The translations under genes were made by a program, and so were the position numbers. Of a DNA stretch of 64,000 nucleotides, positions 59,840 to 64,000 are shown piece after piece. Source of the stretch: Thaumasiovibrio occultus (GTDB taxonomy: Bacteria > Pseudomonadota > Gammaproteobacteria > Enterobacterales > Vibrionaceae); assembly GCA_019703815.1 (NCBI GenBank), contig AP023053.1:358995-422994 (forward strand). Reading direction: 5' to 3'. Numbering within the stretch: position 1 is the first letter of the stretch; every line of letters begins with the position of its first letter. The notes under the pieces are model-generated. The model was not told the origin of the DNA and made no database searches. It saw only the letters and a list, made by a program, of their open reading frames with translations.

Positions 59840-60131
59840 ATAGCCTCAATATTTTGGGTTTATGGAAAAAGACGGGTCCTTGTCTAATGATGATTTTTTA
59901 ACCCGCGATATACGTTTACTTTACTTTCGTCAATTTTTTGAGCGCATAGGTATTCATCCATGGAATGCGTTGTCATGGCTGAATGACCTTATTGTTATTC
60001 ATATAAGTAATTTGTAACAGTAAGTTATTTCGATTGTGTGCGTGAATGCTTATTATTGAAGTGATTTTTTCCGAAATTTGTAGAACAACAACTTAATTAA
60101 AATACTTGCGGCGCATTAAAATACGAATATA

Positions 60132-60147
60132 CTGTACATATATACAG
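60132..60147 (+). promoter_or_regulatory. LexA (SOS) box of the imuA operon
   Basis: CTGTACATATATACAG, a perfect CTGT-N8-ACAG with alternating A/T centre, 10 bp before the imuA start. Confidence 0.95.
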
Positions 60148-60157
60148 GTGTCGTGTT

Positions 60158-60859
60158 ATGAATGAGCTAATCAATTTACTTGAACGCAAACATCTGATTT
60201 GGCGCGGATGTGCCAATGATGAATCTACAGATTGTCTCTCTTCTGGCTTTGCGTTATTTGACGAAAAAACGAATGGTGGTTTCCCCCGACAGGGCGTCAT
60301 TGAAGTGAGCTCTGAATGGGGAATTGGCGAGTTACGCCTATTGTATTCCGTGTTGAAAGAGAAGGTGGCGAGTCGGTTGCTGGTTTTGATCCAGCCGCCA
60401 GGTTACGTTAATGCCGCTTATTTCCAGCGCCAAGGTATTGCACTCGATAAGGTGCTGGTGATATCCCCTAGCGCGCCGAATGATGCGCTTTGGGCCGCTG
60501 AGCAATGTTTGAAAAGTGGCGCGTGTGGTGCAGTGTTATTGTGGCAGGAAGAGTACGAGATCCATCAGATCAAACGCTTGCAGATGGCGGCAGAAACGGG
60601 TGATAGCCTGCAATGGCTGTTTCATCTTCCGCAACCACAGCGTATCTCTTTGCCTGTGACATTGAGTTTGGCGCTAACCCCTGATGAAAACGGTACTGGG
60701 GTGGAAGTCGTAAAACGCAAAGGGGGTTGGTCAAAAGGACGCTTTGTGGTTGATATGCGCAGCGTCTCCCCACAATTAACCGTACGGGATTCGCGCTCAA
60801 GTAACGCTGCAGCTCACTCTTCGACCGTGGTGGCATTTCCACAGTTGCGCCGAGGTTAG
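60158..60859 (+). CDS. imuA: translesion DNA synthesis protein ImuA
   Basis: 233 residues, RecA/SulA-like fold of the ImuA family: SSGFALFDEKTNGGFPRQGV, SSEWGIGELRLLYSVL, RLLVLIQPPGYVN and GACGAVLLWQ. First gene of the SOS mutagenesis cassette; acts with ImuB and DnaE2 in damage-induced mutagenesis, as shown in other bacteria. Directly controlled by the LexA box upstream; 1 nt separates its stop from imuB. Confidence 0.93.
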   Translation: MNELINLLERKHLIWRGCANDESTDCLSSGFALFDEKTNGGFPRQGVIEVSSEWGIGELRLLYSVLKEKVASRLLVLIQPPGYVNAAYFQRQGIALDKVLVISPSAPNDALWAAEQCLKSGACGAVLLWQEEYEIHQIKRLQMAAETGDSLQWLFHLPQPQRISLPVTLSLALTPDENGTGVEVVKRKGGWSKGRFVVDMRSVSPQLTVRDSRSSNAAAHSSTVVAFPQLRRG

Positions 60860-60860
60860 T

Positions 60861-62282
60861 ATGACCTTATGGCTTTATTTACATTTTCCGGCATTACAGT
60901 TAGACAGTTTCTACCTAACCGACACTCACCCTGAATGTGCCGAGAGCACCGCAGTGCTGATTGTGGAAAGCCATTTTCACCGTATCACCCAATGCAATCA
61001 GATCGCGCAGCAAGCGGGGATCTCTGTGGGTATGGGGTTAGGCACTGCTGCTGCGCTTTGCCCTGATCTGCAAGTCTACCCTTATGACGAAACGGTAGAG
61101 CGACGACGGTTAGAAGATATTGCGCATAGCTTGTATTCCGTGACGGCGGAAATGAGCTTTTTCCCTCCGAACGGTTTGTTGCTACGTGTGACAGATATGC
61201 TGTCGCTTTATGGCTCTCTCGCCAACTACTGGCGTCGCGTCACGCAGCATCTGGCCCCTTTGAATGTGAGCTATCAGTATGCGACAGGCTATTCGCCTTT
61301 AGCGGCGCGTCTACTGGCGCGTAGCGGATTTAATCACATTAGCGATGACAGTGAATTATTGTTAACTGCAGTCAAACAGCGGCCGCTACAGCAATCCGAG
61401 CTGAGTGAGAAAACCATCGAGAAACTGCAACGCGTGGGGGTGGATTCACTCGCGTCGTTGTTGGCGCTTCCTATGCAGGAGGTGGCGCGGCGTTTTGACA
61501 TCGATCTGGTGAACTATGTCGGCCGTCTAACCGGACAGTTTAAGCATCCCGTGGTGTTTTATCATCCGCCGGCGGGGTTTGAACGTTACCTTGAGCTGTT
61601 GTTTGATTTTGAGCATGTTCAAGGTTTACAAAAGCCACTGTCACGTTTATTTCGTGAGTTATCGCAATGGTTGGTGGCGCGAGATCAGCTGGCTTACCGC
61701 GTCGACATTGTTTTGCACCAGCGTGATAAGGACGACGCGACTGTGGTCGTCACCGCTGCGCAAGGTGAGGATAAGGCGGAGAAATGGTTGTCGCTATCGA
61801 GTTTACGGTTCGAGTCTGTCAGCTTATCTGCGCCAGTCACCGCATTGACCTTAATCGCTACTAGGGTGGCGCAGCGTACCGTTGAGGCGCATGATCTGTT
61901 TGCGGGCAAGAAAGGGGCGCAGTCAGCACTGGAATTGGTGTCGGTGTTACAAGCTAAGTTGGGCGAGTCTGCAGTGAACGGTTTGCGGTTAAATGATGAT
62001 CCTCGCCCAGAGTGTGCAACGATATACGAAAAACCATTAATGGGTATGAATACCTATATAGAGGAAGGTGTTCCGCTTAGACCGAGCTTTCTGCTCCCTC
62101 AACCTATGCCATTGACGGAGAAAGTCACGGTGGAACATGGCCCAGAGCGAATTGCAACCGGATGGTGGGACAACGCGGCCGTGATCCGTGATTATTTTAT
62201 TGCCCGCGATGGCGTTGGCCGGTGGCTGTGGGTTTTTCGCACGCCAGATCAGCAGTGGTTCGTGCATGGCATCTTTAGTTAA
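60861..62282 (+). CDS. imuB: Y-family polymerase-like protein ImuB
   Basis: 473 residues resembling DinB but of the ImuB branch: MTLWLYLHFPALQLDSFYL, AQQAGISVGMGLGTAAALCP, then LEDIAHSLYSVTAEMSFFPP and QRVGVDSLASLLALP (helix-hairpin-helix). The catalytic acidic residues of true Y-family polymerases are not evident, as known for ImuB, which instead bridges DnaE2 and the beta clamp. GAGG lies 6 nt before the ATG. Confidence 0.93.
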   Translation: MTLWLYLHFPALQLDSFYLTDTHPECAESTAVLIVESHFHRITQCNQIAQQAGISVGMGLGTAAALCPDLQVYPYDETVERRRLEDIAHSLYSVTAEMSFFPPNGLLLRVTDMLSLYGSLANYWRRVTQHLAPLNVSYQYATGYSPLAARLLARSGFNHISDDSELLLTAVKQRPLQQSELSEKTIEKLQRVGVDSLASLLALPMQEVARRFDIDLVNYVGRLTGQFKHPVVFYHPPAGFERYLELLFDFEHVQGLQKPLSRLFRELSQWLVARDQLAYRVDIVLHQRDKDDATVVVTAAQGEDKAEKWLSLSSLRFESVSLSAPVTALTLIATRVAQRTVEAHDLFAGKKGAQSALELVSVLQAKLGESAVNGLRLNDDPRPECATIYEKPLMGMNTYIEEGVPLRPSFLLPQPMPLTEKVTVEHGPERIATGWWDNAAVIRDYFIARDGVGRWLWVFRTPDQQWFVHGIFS

Positions 62283-62303
62283 CTGGGCGTGAGGTTGTTG
62301 TCA

Positions 62304-64000
62304 ATGCGCTACGCTGAGCTTTTCTGCCAAAGCAATTTTTCTTTTCTCGAAGGCGCTTCTCATGCTGAAGAGCTGATCTTACAAGCGGATTTTTTACGTT
62401 ATCACGCTATTGCGATCACCGATGAGTGCTCGATGGCGGGTGTGGTGAGAGCGTGGGCGGCTATCAAGCAGCATCAACTCGATATTAAACTCCTCGTCGG
62501 CAGTGTGCTGCGATACAACGATGAGCTAGATCTGGTGTTGTTGTGCCCAACACGGGAAGCCTACGCCGAACTGTGTCGGGTGATCACTAATGCGCGCCGC
62601 CGTAGTGAAAAAGGAGAATATCAGCTTTCAGAGTGGGATCTGATGTCGGTGCGTTTGTGTTTGGTGATTTGGTTGCCAAAGCAGCAAGCGTGCGATCAAC
62701 ATTGGGGCGCATGGTTAAAGCGCCACCATGCATCTCGGTTATGGATAGGCTTGCAGCGCCATTTAGGGCCCGATGACTTTCACTATCAGCAACATTGCGA
62801 GCAACTCGCTGCGCAGTTCGAGCTTCCAATCACTGCGTGTGGTGGGGTGTTGATGCACAACGCTGAGCGTTTACCGTTGCAGCATGTATTAACGGCAATT
62901 CGTCACGGTGTGACGGTGGAGCAAGCTGGGAAGCGGTTGTTAGTGAATAGCGAGCGTACCCTGCGTTCGCGGGAAAAACTGAGCAAGCTGTTTCGCGCTG
63001 AATGGTTGGCTGAAAGTGTCCGCATTGCTGATTTATGCCAGTTTGAGCTCGGCACCTTGAGCTATGAATACCCCAGCGAGCTGATCCCCAAAGGTGACAC
63101 GCCCATGTCGTATTTACATCGCCTTGTAAAAGCAGGGGCAGATAAGCGCTTTCCTGAAGGGATACCATGCGGCATTCAAGCCACCATTGATAAAGAGTTG
63201 TATCTTATTGAGGAGATGAACTATCCGTATTTTTTCCTCACCATTCACGACATTGTGATGTTTGCGCAATCGCGCGGCATTTTATATCAAGGGCGCGGCT
63301 CTGCGGCGAACTCAATCGTTTGTTACTGCTTAGAAATTACCTCGGTCGATCCGCGTCAAATTTCGGTACTGTTCGAGCGTTTTATCAGCAAAGAGCGTAA
63401 TGAGCCGCCGGATATTGATGTCGACTTTGAGCATGAACGCCGCGAAGAAGTGATCCAATACCTTTACGAAAAATATGGCCGTGAACGTGCAGCGCTCGCC
63501 GCCACCGTGATCTCATACCGTTTTAAAAGTGCGATTCGTGATGTTGGCAAAGCGCTGGGTATTGCTGAGTCGCAATTGGATTACTTCATTAAGAACGTTA
63601 ACCGTCGTGATCGTAGCCAGAACTGGCAGGGGCAAATTGTCTCACTGGGTTTGCAGCCAGAGTCGTTGCGGGGTCAGCAGTTTATCCAGTTAGTGGACGA
63701 ACTGATGGGCTTTCCGCGGCATCTATCACAACATGTGGGCGGCTTTGTGATCGCATCGGGTCCGCTGTACGAGTTGGTGCCGGTTGAAAATGCGGCAATG
63801 GACGGCCGTACTGTGATTCAGTGGGATAAAGACGATTTAGAAAATTTAGGCTTATTGAAAGTGGACGTGTTAGCACTCGGCATTCTCACGGCCATTCGTA
63901 AGTGTTTTACCTTGATTGAACGCTGGCACGGACGCAAGTTGACTATTGCGGACATTACCCGCATGCAAGATGATCCTAAGGTGTATGACATGATTTGCCG
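62304..64000 (+). CDS. dnaE2: error-prone DNA polymerase DnaE2, N-terminal half (cut by window edge)
   Basis: Open from ATG 62304 (GAGG upstream) to the window end, 565 codons of an expected roughly 1030. PHP domain at the N-terminus (RYAELFCQSNFSFLEGASHA, IAITDECSMAGVVRAW), then the polymerase core with YQGRGSAANSIVCYCLE and the catalytic aspartates in PPDIDVDFEHERREEV, and HVGGFVIASGPL. GAL-type replacement of PHP metal ligands cannot be fully judged. Third gene of the imuA-imuB-dnaE2 SOS operon, 21 nt after imuB. Confidence 0.95.
   Translation, partial: MRYAELFCQSNFSFLEGASHAEELILQADFLRYHAIAITDECSMAGVVRAWAAIKQHQLDIKLLVGSVLRYNDELDLVLLCPTREAYAELCRVITNARRRSEKGEYQLSEWDLMSVRLCLVIWLPKQQACDQHWGAWLKRHHASRLWIGLQRHLGPDDFHYQQHCEQLAAQFELPITACGGVLMHNAERLPLQHVLTAIRHGVTVEQAGKRLLVNSERTLRSREKLSKLFRAEWLAESVRIADLCQFELGTLSYEYPSELIPKGDTPMSYLHRLVKAGADKRFPEGIPCGIQATIDKELYLIEEMNYPYFFLTIHDIVMFAQSRGILYQGRGSAANSIVCYCLEITSVDPRQISVLFERFISKERNEPPDIDVDFEHERREEVIQYLYEKYGRERAALAATVISYRFKSAIRDVGKALGIAESQLDYFIKNVNRRDRSQNWQGQIVSLGLQPESLRGQQFIQLVDELMGFPRHLSQHVGGFVIASGPLYELVPVENAAMDGRTVIQWDKDDLENLGLLKVDVLALGILTAIRKCFTLIERWHGRKLTIADITRMQDDPKVYDMIC

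Noticed and set aside
1-64000. CRISPR arrays, tRNA or rRNA genes, prophage
   Set aside because: No evenly spaced identical repeats, no tRNA cloverleaf or rRNA sequence noticed, and no phage structural or integrase genes; tRNAs were looked for by eye only.

Overview
The window reads as chromosomal DNA of a Vibrio or close Vibrionaceae relative. The evidence is the combination of an hmg/phh aromatic-degradation locus, a Braun lipoprotein with a matching L,D-transpeptidase, a ToxR/TcpP-like membrane regulator, a CheV, integron-type gene cassettes, a short Vibrio-type MITE and many c-di-GMP proteins. The moderate base composition and the presence of proteobacterial dedicated sortase (PDS) genes would fit the fluvialis/furnissii side of the genus, but the species call is inference. 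I found no rRNA, tRNA or CRISPR array.

Region 1 (1-8.1 kb): phenylalanine/tyrosine catabolism. A minus-strand operon hmgA-fahA-maiA-aacS (aacS is cut by the window start) is divergent from phhA-phhB, with a TyrR-type box and a tandem repeat in the shared promoter region. The hppD step is missing here. A KefG-KefB potassium-efflux pair follows.

Region 2 (8.1-10.3 kb): a small integrase-less cluster of integron gene cassettes. Three short unknown genes are separated by attC-like sites, preceded by a set of alternating AAACGCGCA repeats; the last attC is truncated.

Region 3 (10.5-15.7 kb): an isochorismatase-like hydrolase, then the regulatory half of a PDS system (kinase PdsS, regulator PdsR, OmpA-like PdsO). 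The sortase and its substrate, which normally follow, are absent. In their place sit two 22-codon hydrophobic reading frames, each with a strong ribosome binding site.

Region 4 (15.7-39.3 kb): mostly core Vibrio genes: cheV, an aromatic aminotransferase, a degenerate LytS-like membrane protein, an SgrR-like regulator, a patatin, MsrPQ, an L,D-transpeptidase facing lpp, a SCO protein, PopT (DUF368), a truncated CysG-like protein, a BLUF photoreceptor, an ABC-class ATPase, PpiC, NfsB and a YlqF/RbgA GTPase. A 22-codon basic peptide gene with its own terminator lies at 24.5 kb.

Region 5 (39.3-52 kb): signalling. A TonB-dependent receptor, a YfiR-like protein and a HAMP-PAS-GGDEF cyclase form one operon. 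An EAL phosphodiesterase and a response-regulator GGDEF protein lie nearby, interleaved with a DAHP synthase, a HAD-family fragment and the ovothiol synthase OvoA.

Region 6 (52-64 kb): yceH, a GIY-YIG protein, yaeQ, a 120-bp MITE, a YdcF-like protein, thiD under a TPP riboswitch, a ToxR/TcpP-like regulator with a small membrane partner, a chemoreceptor, and finally the SOS mutagenesis operon imuA-imuB-dnaE2 behind a perfect LexA box. The window ends inside dnaE2.
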